Origin: Tagaea sp.
GTDB taxonomy: Bacteria > Pseudomonadota > Alphaproteobacteria > CACIAM-22H2
Assembly: GCA_023653245.1 (NCBI GenBank)
Contig: JAMNXK010000080.1
Span: 1 to 7,771 of the forward strand
Direction of reading: 5' to 3'
Length of the DNA: 7,771 nucleotides
A model generated the notes under the pieces. It saw nothing but the letters and a program-made list of their open reading frames with translations. It was not told where the DNA came from and made no database searches. Below are positions 1 to 7,070 of the stretch, in pieces (position 1 is the first letter of the stretch; every line of letters starts with the position of its first letter). The position numbers were made by a program, and so were the translations under genes.

Positions 1-130
1 CAAGGCGACGATCGTCGAAACGATCCGCAATTCGCGCGCCGGCTCGATGCCGGCGTGGACGGGCCGGCTCGACGACGCGACGATCAAGATGCTGGCCGTC
101 TACGTCCACGCTTTGGGCGGAGGCAAATAA
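1..130 (+). CDS. ccoP: Cytochrome c oxidase cbb3-type subunit III (CcoP/FixP), C-terminal end only
   Basis: Partial gene entering from the left edge; the first complete codon is at base 2 and the TAA is at 128-130, leaving 42 codons. The fragment contains SRAGSMPAW followed by a GRLDDATIKMLAVYVHALGGG-type tail. This is the usual end of the second cytochrome c domain of CcoP, and the Met in SMPAW is the expected axial haem ligand. CcoP is the dihaem subunit that passes electrons to the catalytic subunit of the cbb3 oxidase in the periplasm. The identification rests on this tail plus the ccoG gene starting 6 bp later. Everything upstream, including both CXXCH motifs, is outside the window. Confidence 0.9.
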   Translation, partial: KATIVETIRNSRAGSMPAWTGRLDDATIKMLAVYVHALGGGK

Positions 131-136
131 CCCGCC

Positions 137-1639
137 ATGGACGGCGGCATGCCCGAGACGCAAGCGCGCGACGTCGCGATCCACGACGCGCGCTCGGTCG
201 CGGTCCAGAAGAAGGAGCTGCCGCTCTACGTCGATCGGATCAAGGTCCATCCGAAGGACGTGCGCGGCGCGTTCCGCCGCATCAAATGGGCGGTGCTCGC
301 GTTCTGCCTCGGCGTCTACTACGTCGCGCCGTTTTTGCGCTGGGATCGCGGGCCCACGGCGCCGGATCAAGCCATCCTCATCGATCTGCCCGGCCGCAAA
401 GCCTATTTCTTCATGATCGAGATCTGGCCGCAGGAGGTCTATTTCCTCACCGGCTTGCTGATCCTGGCGGCGATCGGGCTGTTCTTGATCACGTCGCTGT
501 TCGGCCGTTTGTGGTGCGGCTACGCCTGTCCGCAGACCGTGTGGACCGATCTGTTCATGTGGGTCGAGCGCAAGATCGAGGGCGATCGCAACGCGCGCCT
601 GAAGCTCGACGCCGCCCCCTACACCGCCGGCAAGATCGCCAAGCGCGCGGCCAAGCACGCGGCGTGGGTCGCGATCGCGCTGGCGACCGGCGGGGCCTGG
701 GTGCTTTATTTCGCCGACGCGCCCACGACGTTGCGCGAGATCTTCGCGGGCGAAGCGAGCTTCACCCAATATTTCTTCGTCGGGCTGTTCGCGACCACGA
801 CCTATGTGCTCGCCGGTTTGGCGCGCGAGCAGGTCTGCACCTATATGTGCCCGTGGCCGCGCTTCCAAAGCGCCATGCTCGACGACCAAAGCTACGTCGT
901 CACCTACGAAAGCTGGCGCGGCGAAAAGCGCGGCAAGCTCGCCAAGGCCGCACCGGGAATCGATCCCTGGCTCGGCCGCGGCGATTGCGTCGACTGCAAC
1001 GCCTGCGTGGCGTCCTGCCCGACGGGCATCGACATCCGCGACGGCCAGCAGCTCGAATGCATCGGCTGCGGCTTGTGCATCGACGCCTGCGACGCGGTGA
1101 TGGACAAGGTCGGCCGCCCGCGCGGCCTGGTCCGTTTCGACACCCTCGCCAACCAATCCTGCCGCGCCGAAGGCAAGCCCGCGCATCACAAGTTCATCCG
1201 CCCGCGCACGCTGATCTATGCGGGCGTGCTCGCCGTCGTCGGCACGGTCATGCTGGCCGCGTTGATGCTGCGCACCACGGTCGAACTCAACGTGCTGCGC
1301 GACCGAGCGCCCTTGTTCGTGACGCTGAGCGACGGGCAGATCCGCAACGCCTACACGATCCACGTGCTCAACAAGACGCACGAAACGCGCGACTTCGCGC
1401 TGACGGTGTCGGGCCTGGCGGGCGCCACGCTGGGCGTCGCCGGTTCGGACGCCGCCGCCGGACCGTCCGCGCGGCTCGCCGCCAAGCCCGATTCGGTCGC
1501 CAGCTATCGCGTGTTCGTCACGGTGCCGGCCGGAACGGTCGCCGCGCGCGCGTCGTCGCCGGTGCGTTTCGATCTGCGCCTGGAGAACGGTCCGGACTCG
1601 GCGCGCTACGATTCGGTCTTTCTCGCCCCCGGCAAGTAG
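137..1639 (+). CDS. ccoG: Cbb3 oxidase accessory protein CcoG (FixG/RdxA family), membrane polyferredoxin
   Basis: A 500-aa membrane iron-sulfur protein needed for cbb3 oxidase maturation; the family is linked to copper reduction during assembly. The protein has a cytoplasmic N-terminus and a transmembrane helix near 50-67. Further helices lie near 101-122, 173-192 and 212-229. Two CxxxCP motifs are visible, C127-C131 and C234-C238. They are followed by two 4Fe-4S ferredoxin clusters, C284/C287/C290/C294-Pro and C308/C311/C314/C318. A last helix (about 358-377) leads to an Ig-like C-terminal domain (about 380-497) typical of FixG. All expected cysteines are present and the length is normal. 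The ATG at 137 is chosen; a GGAGG at 119-123 inside the end of ccoP lies 13 nt upstream, which is rather far. An in-frame ATG at 149 is the alternative. The gene is co-transcribed with ccoP and ccoH. Confidence 0.96.
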   Translation: MDGGMPETQARDVAIHDARSVAVQKKELPLYVDRIKVHPKDVRGAFRRIKWAVLAFCLGVYYVAPFLRWDRGPTAPDQAILIDLPGRKAYFFMIEIWPQEVYFLTGLLILAAIGLFLITSLFGRLWCGYACPQTVWTDLFMWVERKIEGDRNARLKLDAAPYTAGKIAKRAAKHAAWVAIALATGGAWVLYFADAPTTLREIFAGEASFTQYFFVGLFATTTYVLAGLAREQVCTYMCPWPRFQSAMLDDQSYVVTYESWRGEKRGKLAKAAPGIDPWLGRGDCVDCNACVASCPTGIDIRDGQQLECIGCGLCIDACDAVMDKVGRPRGLVRFDTLANQSCRAEGKPAHHKFIRPRTLIYAGVLAVVGTVMLAALMLRTTVELNVLRDRAPLFVTLSDGQIRNAYTIHVLNKTHETRDFALTVSGLAGATLGVAGSDAAAGPSARLAAKPDSVASYRVFVTVPAGTVAARASSPVRFDLRLENGPDSARYDSVFLAPGK

Positions 1640-1642
1640 GAG
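1638..1642 (+). promoter_or_regulatory. Ribosome binding site of ccoH overlapping the ccoG stop
   Basis: AGGAG lies 7 nt before the ccoH ATG at 1650 and shares two bases with the TAG stop of ccoG (1637-1639). Terminating ccoG ribosomes are therefore placed on the ccoH start site. This supports the ccoH start chosen and suggests translational coupling. Confidence 0.75.
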
Positions 1643-1649
1643 ACGCGAC

Positions 1650-2144
1650 ATGTCCGCCCTGGCTCGCTTCGATCCCAACCGCCATCTTTGGCTGGTCTAT
1701 CCCATCGCCTTCGTGGCGGTGCTGATCGCCAACGGGGCGCTGGTCTATTTCGCGCTGTCGAGCTGGCCGGGTCTCGCCTACGACAACGCCTTCGAGCGCG
1801 GACGCAAATACAACCAAGTCCTGCGCGAGGAAGACCGCGAGTCCAAGCTCGGCTGGCGCTTGGAAGCGCAGTACGAAGCGACCGGCGCGCGCGCCGGGAC
1901 GCTGACCTTGCGCGCCGCCGATCGCGACGGGCGGCCGCTCGGCGATCTCGGCGTGGCCGCCACGCTCGTGCGCCCGGTGGGCGGTGCCGCGCCGGATCGC
2001 GCGCTCGAGCTGCGCGCGACGGCGCCGGGCGTCTATGCCGCGACGATCGAGGTGCCGGCGTCCGGTCAGTGGGAAGTGCGGGTGATCGCCGCCGGTGCGG
2101 CCGGCGAACGCGCGCACGAAACCCATCGCTTCTTCGTGCGCTGA
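1650..2144 (+). CDS. ccoH: Cbb3 oxidase assembly protein CcoH (FixH family)
   Basis: A 164-aa single-span membrane protein. The short cytoplasmic N-terminus is followed by one hydrophobic helix at about 16-36 and then a soluble, probably periplasmic, beta-rich domain. The region after the helix (about 44-69) has the YDNAFERGRKYNQ and LGW elements characteristic of FixH. In the family, CcoH associates with the oxidase subunits and is needed for their stable assembly; the exact chemistry is unknown. The start has a clear AGGAG 7 nt upstream. The TGA stop (2142-2144) shares its A with the ATG of ccoI, so the two genes overlap by one base. Family membership is secure because of the hallmark motif and the position between ccoG and ccoI. 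Confidence 0.93.
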   Translation: MSALARFDPNRHLWLVYPIAFVAVLIANGALVYFALSSWPGLAYDNAFERGRKYNQVLREEDRESKLGWRLEAQYEATGARAGTLTLRAADRDGRPLGDLGVAATLVRPVGGAAPDRALELRATAPGVYAATIEVPASGQWEVRVIAAGAAGERAHETHRFFVR

Positions 2145-4486
2145 TGGCGCCGTTCGATTCGGCGCCGGGCGACCTTTCGGCGTGCGCGCATTGCGCGGGG
2201 CCCGCCCCGCCGGGCGCGCGGTTTTGCTGCACGGGTTGCGCGGGCGCCTACGAAGCCGTGCGCGGGCTCGGGCTCGAAGCCTTTTACGCGCGCCGCACCG
2301 GCCCCGGTATCAAGCCCGATGCGAGCGCGCCGGCGCACGACTTCGCCGGGCGCGCCGTATGCGCGCCGGACGGCACGCGCGCGCTCCATCTGATGATCGA
2401 CGGGCTGACTTGCGCGGCCTGCGTGTGGCTGGTCGAAAGCCTTTACGCGCGCGAAGCCGATGTGATCGACGCGCGCGCCAATCTCACCACCGGCCGGCTG
2501 ACGTTGCGCTGGAAGGGCGATGTCGCGCGTGCCGACGCGCTGGTGGCGCTGGCGTCCCGTCTCGGCTTCCGCCTGGTGCCGTTCGACCCGACATGCCTGG
2601 CGCAGACCGGCGACGCGGAGGAACGCGATCTGCTGCGCGCGACCGGCGTCGCGGGCTTCGCCGCCGGCAACGTGATGATGCTGTCGCTCGCCGTCTGGGT
2701 CGGCGTGGATATGGGCCCGGCGACCAAGGATTTGCTGCATTGGGTGTCGGCGTTGATCGGCCTGCCGTGCATTTTCTACGCGGGTCTGCCGTTCTACCGC
2801 TCGGCTTGGCGCGCGCTCGCGTCGCGCCGGCTGGACATGGACGTGCCCATCGCCGTCGGCATCACGATGACCGCGGCGATGAGCCTGTCGGAGACGATCC
2901 GCGGCGGGCCTTACGCCTATTTCGACGCGGCGCTGACGCTGCTCTTCTTCCTGCTCGCCGGGCGCTATCTCGACCGCCGCGCGCGCGGCCGGGCGCGCGA
3001 ATCGGCGGCACACCTGCTCGCACTGCGCGCGGCCCCGGTCACCGTGATCGACGCGACCGGCCGGGCGCGCGCCGTGCCGTCCGAAGCGGTCAAGCAAGGC
3101 GATCTGGTCGCGATCGCGGCGGGCGAGCGCGTCGGCGTGGACGGCACGATCGTCGCGGGTGCGAGCGAGATCGACACGAGTCTGGTCACGGGCGAAACCT
3201 TGCCGCGCGCGGCCGGAATCGGCGATCGCGTCTTCGCGGGCATGCTCAATCTCGGCGCGCCCTTGCGCGTGCGCACGAGCGCGACGGGCGAGGGCACGCT
3301 GCTGGCCGAGATCGCGCGTCTGGTCGAGCGCGCGGAAAGCGGGCGCGCGCGCTTCGTCGCTTTGGCCGAGCGCGTCACGCGTCTTTACGCGCCGGTGGTG
3401 CATATCGCCGCTTTGGCAACGTTCTTGGGCTGGTATTTCCTCGCGGGCGTCGATTGGCAGGTGGCGCTGCTCTACTGCGTGGCGACGCTCATCGTCACCT
3501 GTCCGTGCGCGCTCGGCCTGGCGGTCCCCTCGGTGCAGACCATCGCCTCGGGACGGCTGCTGCGCGCGGGCGTGCTGCTCAAGAACGCGACGGCGCTCGA
3601 ACGCCTGGCCGAGATCGACACGATCGTCTTCGACAAGACCGGCACGCTGACGCGCGGCATGCCCGCGCTGCTCGACGACCCTGCGCGATGTGCGGACGAT
3701 CTGCGTTTCGCCGCGTCGGTGGCGAGCGCCTCCAAACACCCGCTGGCGCGCGCGTTGGCGCGCGCCGTGCGCGATGCGGGCGTGGCGGCCGACGTCGTCG
3801 AACATGCGGGCCAAGGCCTTTCCCGCGGCGCCGCGAAGCTCGGCAGCCGCGCTTTCGTCGGCGTCGAGGGCGCGCCGCCGGCCGACGGGCCCGAGCTGTG
3901 GCTGACACGCGGCGACGGGCGCAAGCTGCGCTTCGCTTTTCGCGACGAGATTCGCGCCGATGCGCAACGGACGCTCGATCGCCTCGCCGACGAAGGCTAT
4001 GCGATCGAATTGCTGTCGGGCGACCGGCGCGAAACCGTCGCGGCGACGGCCGCCACGTTGGGAATCCTCGAATGGCGCGCCGAGGCCGATCCGGCGGCGA
4101 AGGCGGCGCGCCTGGGCGAGCTCGCGCGCGCGGGCCGCAAAGTGCTGATGGTGGGCGACGGGCTGAACGACGCGCCGGCTTTGGCCGCGGCGCACGCCTC
4201 GCTCTCGCCCGCCGACGGGGCGGATGTGGCGCAAGTGGCCGCCGACGCGGTCTTCCAAGGCGCCGATCTGGCCGCCGTGGGCGAGCTGCTCGACACCGCG
4301 CGGCGCGCGCGCGCGCTGGTGCGTCAGAACATCGCCTTCTCGATCGCCTACAACGCGCTGGCCGTGCCCGCGGCCATGCTCGGCCAAGTCACGCCGCCTT
4401 TGGCCGCGTTCCTGATGTCGTCGTCGTCGATCGTGGTGGTGCTCAACGCGATGCGATTGGGGAGGCGCCGGTGGATACGCTCGTGA
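2144..4486 (+). CDS. ccoI: Copper-translocating P1B-type ATPase CcoI (FixI)
   Basis: A 780-aa heavy-metal ATPase that moves copper across the inner membrane for cbb3 oxidase metallation. The N-terminus carries a cysteine cluster (C14, C17, C28, C29, C32), the FixI-type putative metal-binding domain. An HMA domain with C90-A-A-C93 follows. Membrane helices start near residue 169. The actuator TGE is at 349-351. The metal-selecting CPC motif is C453-P454-C455. The phosphorylated Asp is D497 of DKTGT, the HP dipeptide is H532-P533, and GDGLND is at 671-676. All catalytic residues are present. The open frame extends upstream to 1688, but that part merely overlaps ccoH. The ATG at 2144 is preferred because it overlaps the ccoH stop and gives the normal family N-terminus. 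I see no strong Shine-Dalgarno, so translation probably depends on coupling to ccoH. Confidence 0.97.
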   Translation: MAPFDSAPGDLSACAHCAGPAPPGARFCCTGCAGAYEAVRGLGLEAFYARRTGPGIKPDASAPAHDFAGRAVCAPDGTRALHLMIDGLTCAACVWLVESLYAREADVIDARANLTTGRLTLRWKGDVARADALVALASRLGFRLVPFDPTCLAQTGDAEERDLLRATGVAGFAAGNVMMLSLAVWVGVDMGPATKDLLHWVSALIGLPCIFYAGLPFYRSAWRALASRRLDMDVPIAVGITMTAAMSLSETIRGGPYAYFDAALTLLFFLLAGRYLDRRARGRARESAAHLLALRAAPVTVIDATGRARAVPSEAVKQGDLVAIAAGERVGVDGTIVAGASEIDTSLVTGETLPRAAGIGDRVFAGMLNLGAPLRVRTSATGEGTLLAEIARLVERAESGRARFVALAERVTRLYAPVVHIAALATFLGWYFLAGVDWQVALLYCVATLIVTCPCALGLAVPSVQTIASGRLLRAGVLLKNATALERLAEIDTIVFDKTGTLTRGMPALLDDPARCADDLRFAASVASASKHPLARALARAVRDAGVAADVVEHAGQGLSRGAAKLGSRAFVGVEGAPPADGPELWLTRGDGRKLRFAFRDEIRADAQRTLDRLADEGYAIELLSGDRRETVAATAATLGILEWRAEADPAAKAARLGELARAGRKVLMVGDGLNDAPALAAAHASLSPADGADVAQVAADAVFQGADLAAVGELLDTARRARALVRQNIAFSIAYNALAVPAAMLGQVTPPLAAFLMSSSSIVVVLNAMRLGRRRWIRS
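4461..4465 (+). promoter_or_regulatory. Ribosome binding site that fixes the GTG start of ccoS
   Basis: GGAGG, preceded by two more G, lies inside the last codons of ccoI, 5 nt before the GTG at 4471. There is no in-frame ATG near, so this site decides the ccoS start. Confidence 0.75.
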
Positions 4487-4623
4487 TCCTGATTCCCGTG
4501 GCGCTGGCCGCTTCGGCCTTGGCGCTCGCCGCGTTCCTGTGGTCGCTGCGCGCGGGCCAATACGACGATCTCGAAGGGGCTGCGGGCCGCATTCTTTACG
4601 ACGACGACACGCCCAAGCGCTGA
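4471..4623 (+). CDS. ccoS: Cbb3 oxidase maturation protein CcoS
   Basis: A 50-aa protein with GTG start and TGA stop, overlapping the end of ccoI by 16 bp in another frame. One hydrophobic segment runs from about residue 4 to 24. After it come the typical CcoS features: SLRAGQYDDLEGAAGRIL and an acidic DDD near the C-terminus. CcoS proteins are small single-span factors required for cofactor insertion (haem and copper) into CcoN in bacteria where they were studied. The length matches the family. The gene is hidden in a longer open frame on the same strand that has no other supported start. The last 28 bp overlap, tail to tail, the end of a small - strand ORF. Confidence 0.93.
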   Translation: MDTLVILIPVALAASALALAAFLWSLRAGQYDDLEGAAGRILYDDDTPKR

Positions 4624-4826
4624 GGCGAGGGCGCGCGCGGACCGCGCGCCAGATGGGCTTCGAGTTCCTCGATCGCCGCGCGAAGCTCGTTCGACAGCGA
4701 CGCCAGACCGGCGCGGGCCAAGATCCCCGCCATCGCGTCGTCGTCGCGTTCGGCGCGCAACAGATCTCGCACCGTCGGATGGTCCCCCCCCAACACGGCC
4801 AGGGCCGCGCGCAGTTTCGGGGACAT
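4596..4826 (-). CDS. Small hypothetical protein, 76 aa
   Basis: I do not recognise this family. Read from the ATG at 4826 (- strand) it begins MSPKLRAALAVLGGDHPTVR and ends LGVSSS, with TAA at 4596-4598. It looks mostly helical. The middle part (about 16-62) is amphipathic and acidic/arginine-rich (ERDDD, SNELRAAIEELEAHLARG), and the tail (63-76) is short and Pro/Ser-rich. There is no signal peptide or membrane helix. Codons use G/C at the third position like the neighbours, which favours real coding. An AGGA lies about 11 nt upstream of the ATG. The open frame extends to 4916, but the extra N-terminus is arginine-rich and overlaps the hydrolase leader, so the shorter start is preferred. It overlaps ccoS by 28 bp convergently and diverges from the hydrolase. 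The reading frame crosses a run of eight G (4784-4791), where a sequencing or slippage error would break it. Confidence 0.55.
   Translation of the reverse strand: MSPKLRAALAVLGGDHPTVRDLLRAERDDDAMAGILARAGLASLSNELRAAIEELEAHLARGPRAPSPQRLGVSSS
4630..4650 (+). terminator. GC-rich hairpin after ccoS, possible transcription end
   Basis: GGCGCGCG at 4630-4637 is the exact reverse complement of CGCGCGCC at 4643-4650, giving an 8-bp stem with a 5-nt loop that begins 7 nt after the ccoS stop. No T-run follows, so it is not a canonical intrinsic terminator. It could be a 3'-end stabiliser or a weak terminator. In such GC-rich DNA a GC palindrome may also arise by chance, and the site lies inside the - strand ORF. 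Confidence 0.35.
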
Positions 4827-4904
4827 TTTCCGCTCTTTCCTTCGCTGTCTTGCGCAAATGGGGTGGGTACTCCGCTCCGTCAAGGGGCGGTTGCGGATTT
4901 CCCC

Positions 4905-4926
4905 GGCCGGCGGCACTGTGCCGGCC
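4905..4926 (+). repeat. Inverted repeat directly before the hydrolase start codon
   Basis: GGCCGGC (4905-4911) and GCCGGCC (4920-4926) are perfect 7-bp inverted arms around an 8-nt loop. The right arm ends one base before the ATG at 4928. No Shine-Dalgarno is evident between, so the hairpin occupies the place where the ribosome would bind. It could restrict translation, act as an operator, or be chance in GC-rich DNA. Confidence 0.4.
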
Positions 4927-4927
4927 C

Positions 4928-5869
4928 ATGCTCGATCTCGATCCCGAAATCGCCGCCGCGCTCGCCGAATCCGCGAAGCTGTGCGGGCCCGCCCCCGAAC
5001 ACCTCCCGCACGATCCCGCCGCCGCGCGCGCCGATCAGGAGAAACGCCGCGCGCCGTGGAATCTCGGCGGGCCGGTCATGCGCGAACGCCGGGATATGAC
5101 GCTCGACCTGCCGGGCCGCGCCGTTCCGGCGCGTTTCTTCGTGCCCGAAGGAAATCCGCGCGGCCTGCTGGTGTGGCTGCATGGCGGCGGCTGGGTGATC
5201 GGCTCGCTCGACACGCATGATCGCCTCTGCCGCGCCCTCGCCGAAGGGGCGGGTGCGCGCGTCTTGTCGATCGGCTATCGCAAGGCGCCCGAGTATCCTT
5301 ATCCCGCCCCGCTCGACGACGCGTGCGACGCGTTCTTGTGGGCGCGCGCGCATGCGCAAGAACTCGGGATCGAGCCCGCGAAGATCGCGTTGGGCGGCGA
5401 CTCGGCCGGCGCCAATCTGGCGTTCGGCGCCGCACAGCGCTTGGCCGCGCGCGGCTTGCCGGGCGCTTGCGCGCACGCGTCGATCTATGGCGTGTTCGAT
5501 CGCGATCTCCAAACCCCTTCCTATCGCACGCTCGGCGACGGGCGCTTGGGCCTGAGCCAAGCGGGGATGGCGATGTATTGGGATCTCTATTGCCCGGACG
5601 CCGATTTGCGCGCGACGCCCGAACTCTCGCCGCTGCGCGGGGATTTGCGCGTCTTCGCGCGGCCGTTCTTGCTGGCCGCAGGCCTCGATCCGTTGCGCGA
5701 CGACAGCCGCAAGATGCGCGACGCGCTGCTCGAGGCGGGCATGGACACGGCCTATGTCGAATTCCCGCGCGCCAATCACGGCTTCGCGCATTTGGGGGCG
5801 CGCGCGCGCGTGTCGCGCGACGCGATCGCGGCTGTGGCCGCGCATCTCGCGCGGGCGTTTTCGGTTTAG
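4928..5869 (+). CDS. Alpha/beta hydrolase, hormone-sensitive lipase (HSL) family esterase
   Basis: A 313-aa soluble serine hydrolase of the alpha/beta-hydrolase fold. The oxyanion-hole HGGG is at 85-88, the nucleophile S159 lies in GDSAG (157-161), and D254 (GLDPLRDD) and H284 (RANHGF) complete the triad. The YRKAPEYPYPAPLDD stretch (117-131) is the family's usual YRLAPE-type block. There is no signal peptide, so it is probably cytoplasmic. Such enzymes hydrolyse short to medium acyl esters; the natural substrate cannot be told from sequence. The ATG at 4928 gives a typical N-terminus (LDPEIAAALAES). An in-frame ATG at 4850 would add 26 atypical residues. It does not belong functionally to the cbb3 cluster. 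Its TAG (5867-5869) overlaps the stop codon of the convergent nrsF-like gene by 4 bp in total. Confidence 0.92.
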   Translation: MLDLDPEIAAALAESAKLCGPAPEHLPHDPAAARADQEKRRAPWNLGGPVMRERRDMTLDLPGRAVPARFFVPEGNPRGLLVWLHGGGWVIGSLDTHDRLCRALAEGAGARVLSIGYRKAPEYPYPAPLDDACDAFLWARAHAQELGIEPAKIALGGDSAGANLAFGAAQRLAARGLPGACAHASIYGVFDRDLQTPSYRTLGDGRLGLSQAGMAMYWDLYCPDADLRATPELSPLRGDLRVFARPFLLAAGLDPLRDDSRKMRDALLEAGMDTAYVEFPRANHGFAHLGARARVSRDAIAAVAAHLARAFSV

Positions 5870-6510
5870 ACCGGCAGGCGCAAGCTGCGCTTGCCCCAGG
5901 CGGCGCCGATCGCCGCGACGACGGAAATCGTCAGACCGTGCCAGAGCAGGATCATGGTCGCGGTTTCGAGCGCGTGGAACGTCTCGAGCGTCGCCGAGGC
6001 GAGGGCCGACACGGCCAGCGCCGCCAGCACGCCCGTTCCGACCGGCGCCAAGGGTGCGGCGCGGCGCAGCATCCAGCCCAGAACCAGCCCCATCGGCACG
6101 CTGATCTGCAGGATGACCTGCACGCAATGCCAGCTCGTGCCCAGATGCGCCGTGCCGTGGGCGAGCAATTCCTCCAGGCAACCCGCACCCAGCGTGGCGA
6201 GCCACACGGCCAAAGGCGGCACCGGCAGCCAGAACACCCAGCGCGGCGTCCCCGGCACGGCGAGATGGAACACCGCCACCGTCGCCGTCACGCCCGTGGC
6301 GATCGAGGCGAGCCAAGGCACCAGGAACGCGGCGTCGTCGAGCCGGGACAAAAACAGCGGCTTGGGCCCGTACGCCAGCGACAGCGCCAGCAAGCACAGT
6401 CCGGCGAGCGTCAGGAATTTGGCCGCGCGCGCGAACGGCGAATCGAGCGGGCGGACGGGCCGCAGCTCCGCGCTCAAAGCGCCGATCAGATTTTCCGTGT
6501 CGCGGTTCAT
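5866..6510 (-). CDS. nrsF: NrsF (DUF1109) family anti-sigma factor, six membrane helices
   Basis: A 214-aa inner-membrane protein predicted to hold the adjacent ECF sigma factor inactive. The short cytoplasmic N-terminus (MNRDTENLIGAL...) is followed by about six hydrophobic segments near 31-48, 62-84, 90-108, 130-147, 155-177 and 184-204, the layout of DUF1109/NrsF proteins. C111 (GAGCLEELL) and C129 (SWHCVQVIL) are at positions like the conserved cysteine region of the family, where cysteines are reported to sense metals or oxidants; C39 lies in the first helix. The ATG at 6510 is chosen because it overlaps the sigma stop as ATGA. An in-frame ATG at 6528 would add six residues inside the sigma gene. 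The TAA at 5866-5868 overlaps the stop of the convergent hydrolase gene. Assignment rests on topology, cysteines and pairing with the ECF gene. Confidence 0.85.
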   Translation of the reverse strand: MNRDTENLIGALSAELRPVRPLDSPFARAAKFLTLAGLCLLALSLAYGPKPLFLSRLDDAAFLVPWLASIATGVTATVAVFHLAVPGTPRWVFWLPVPPLAVWLATLGAGCLEELLAHGTAHLGTSWHCVQVILQISVPMGLVLGWMLRRAAPLAPVGTGVLAALAVSALASATLETFHALETATMILLWHGLTISVVAAIGAAWGKRSLRLPV

Positions 6511-7061
6511 GGCGTCTGGCTCTTCCACATCTTTCGCAGGCTGGCGAGGGCGCGGTGGGTCGCCACCTTGAGCGCCGTCGTCGATTGACCCGTGGCCGCG
6601 GCCGCTTCGGCCAACGACATCTCCTCGATCTTGAGCATCTCAACCGCCCGGCGCTGGCCGGGCGGCAGGCGCGCCACCATCTCGCGGACCGTTTTGCGCG
6701 CGGCATTGCGATCCAGATCACGGTTCGACTCGGGATCGGCGAAGGTTTCGGCCGCGAACTCGGGCATCGGAATTTCGTGGGTCGCCGCCCCGGTCCGGCG
6801 CCGGCGCCAGTCGATCGCGCGGCGGCGCGCGATCGCGGTCAGCCAGGGCTTGATCGGCCGATCGGGCGCATAGGTGTGGCGGATGGCGTGGATCGTGATC
6901 AGGGTTTCCTGGACCACGTCCTCGATCGAATCGATGGGCACGCCGGTGCGCGCGACGATCGCGCGCAAGAATCCCGGCGCCTCGCTCAAGAAGCGCCGAT
7001 AGGCGGCCTCGTCGCCCTGTTGGGCGCGCGCCAGAAGTTCCCCCCACGATCCTTCGTCCAT
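6507..7061 (-). CDS. ECF-type RNA polymerase sigma factor (SigF-like, NrsF partner)
   Basis: A 184-aa sigma-70 family protein with only regions 2 and 4. Region 2 spans about 10-88: GDEAAYRRFL, then DVVQETLITIHA (the core-binding 2.2 part), then PIKPWLTAIARRRAIDWRRRR, which reads -10 DNA. A short linker (89-120) follows. Region 4 spans about 122-178, with LPPGQRRAVEML and a helix-turn-helix at about 148-176 (SLAEAAAATGQSTTALKVATHRAL). Length is normal for group 4 sigmas. The start is the first in-frame ATG and gives the usual N-terminus (SWGELLARAQQGDEAAY). However, no Shine-Dalgarno lies before it; a strong hairpin ends 9 nt upstream instead. The gene is coupled to the anti-sigma gene by an ATGA overlap and probably belongs to the same transcript as the 64-aa gene 50 bp upstream. 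The likely role is activation of a stress regulon, including its own operon. Confidence 0.93.
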   Translation of the reverse strand: MDEGSWGELLARAQQGDEAAYRRFLSEAPGFLRAIVARTGVPIDSIEDVVQETLITIHAIRHTYAPDRPIKPWLTAIARRRAIDWRRRRTGAATHEIPMPEFAAETFADPESNRDLDRNAARKTVREMVARLPPGQRRAVEMLKIEEMSLAEAAAATGQSTTALKVATHRALASLRKMWKSQTP

Positions 7062-7070
7062 GGCGGGGAA

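Noticed and set aside
55..1725. 556-codon + strand frame overlapping ccoG
   Set aside because: Out of frame with the motif-rich CcoG reading and full of arginine; shadow frame.
1688..2143. Upstream extension of ccoI by 152 codons
   Set aside because: The extra part lies in the ccoH gene in another frame and is Arg-rich. The ATG at 2144 gives the family-typical CcoI N-terminus and overlaps the ccoH stop.
2066..4387. 773-codon open frame on the - strand across ccoI
   Set aside because: It is exactly antisense to ccoI, has low-complexity Arg/Ala/Gln-rich composition and no recognisable domain. Such frames are common opposite GC-rich genes.
5323..6588. 421-codon + strand frame antisense to nrsF and running from inside the hydrolase
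   Set aside because: Arg-rich, no domain, overlaps genes supported by catalytic motifs and membrane topology.
4880..6721. 613-codon - strand frame spanning the hydrolase, nrsF and part of the sigma gene
   Set aside because: It crosses several well-supported genes on both strands and encodes Arg/Ala-rich sequence without motifs; a compositional shadow.
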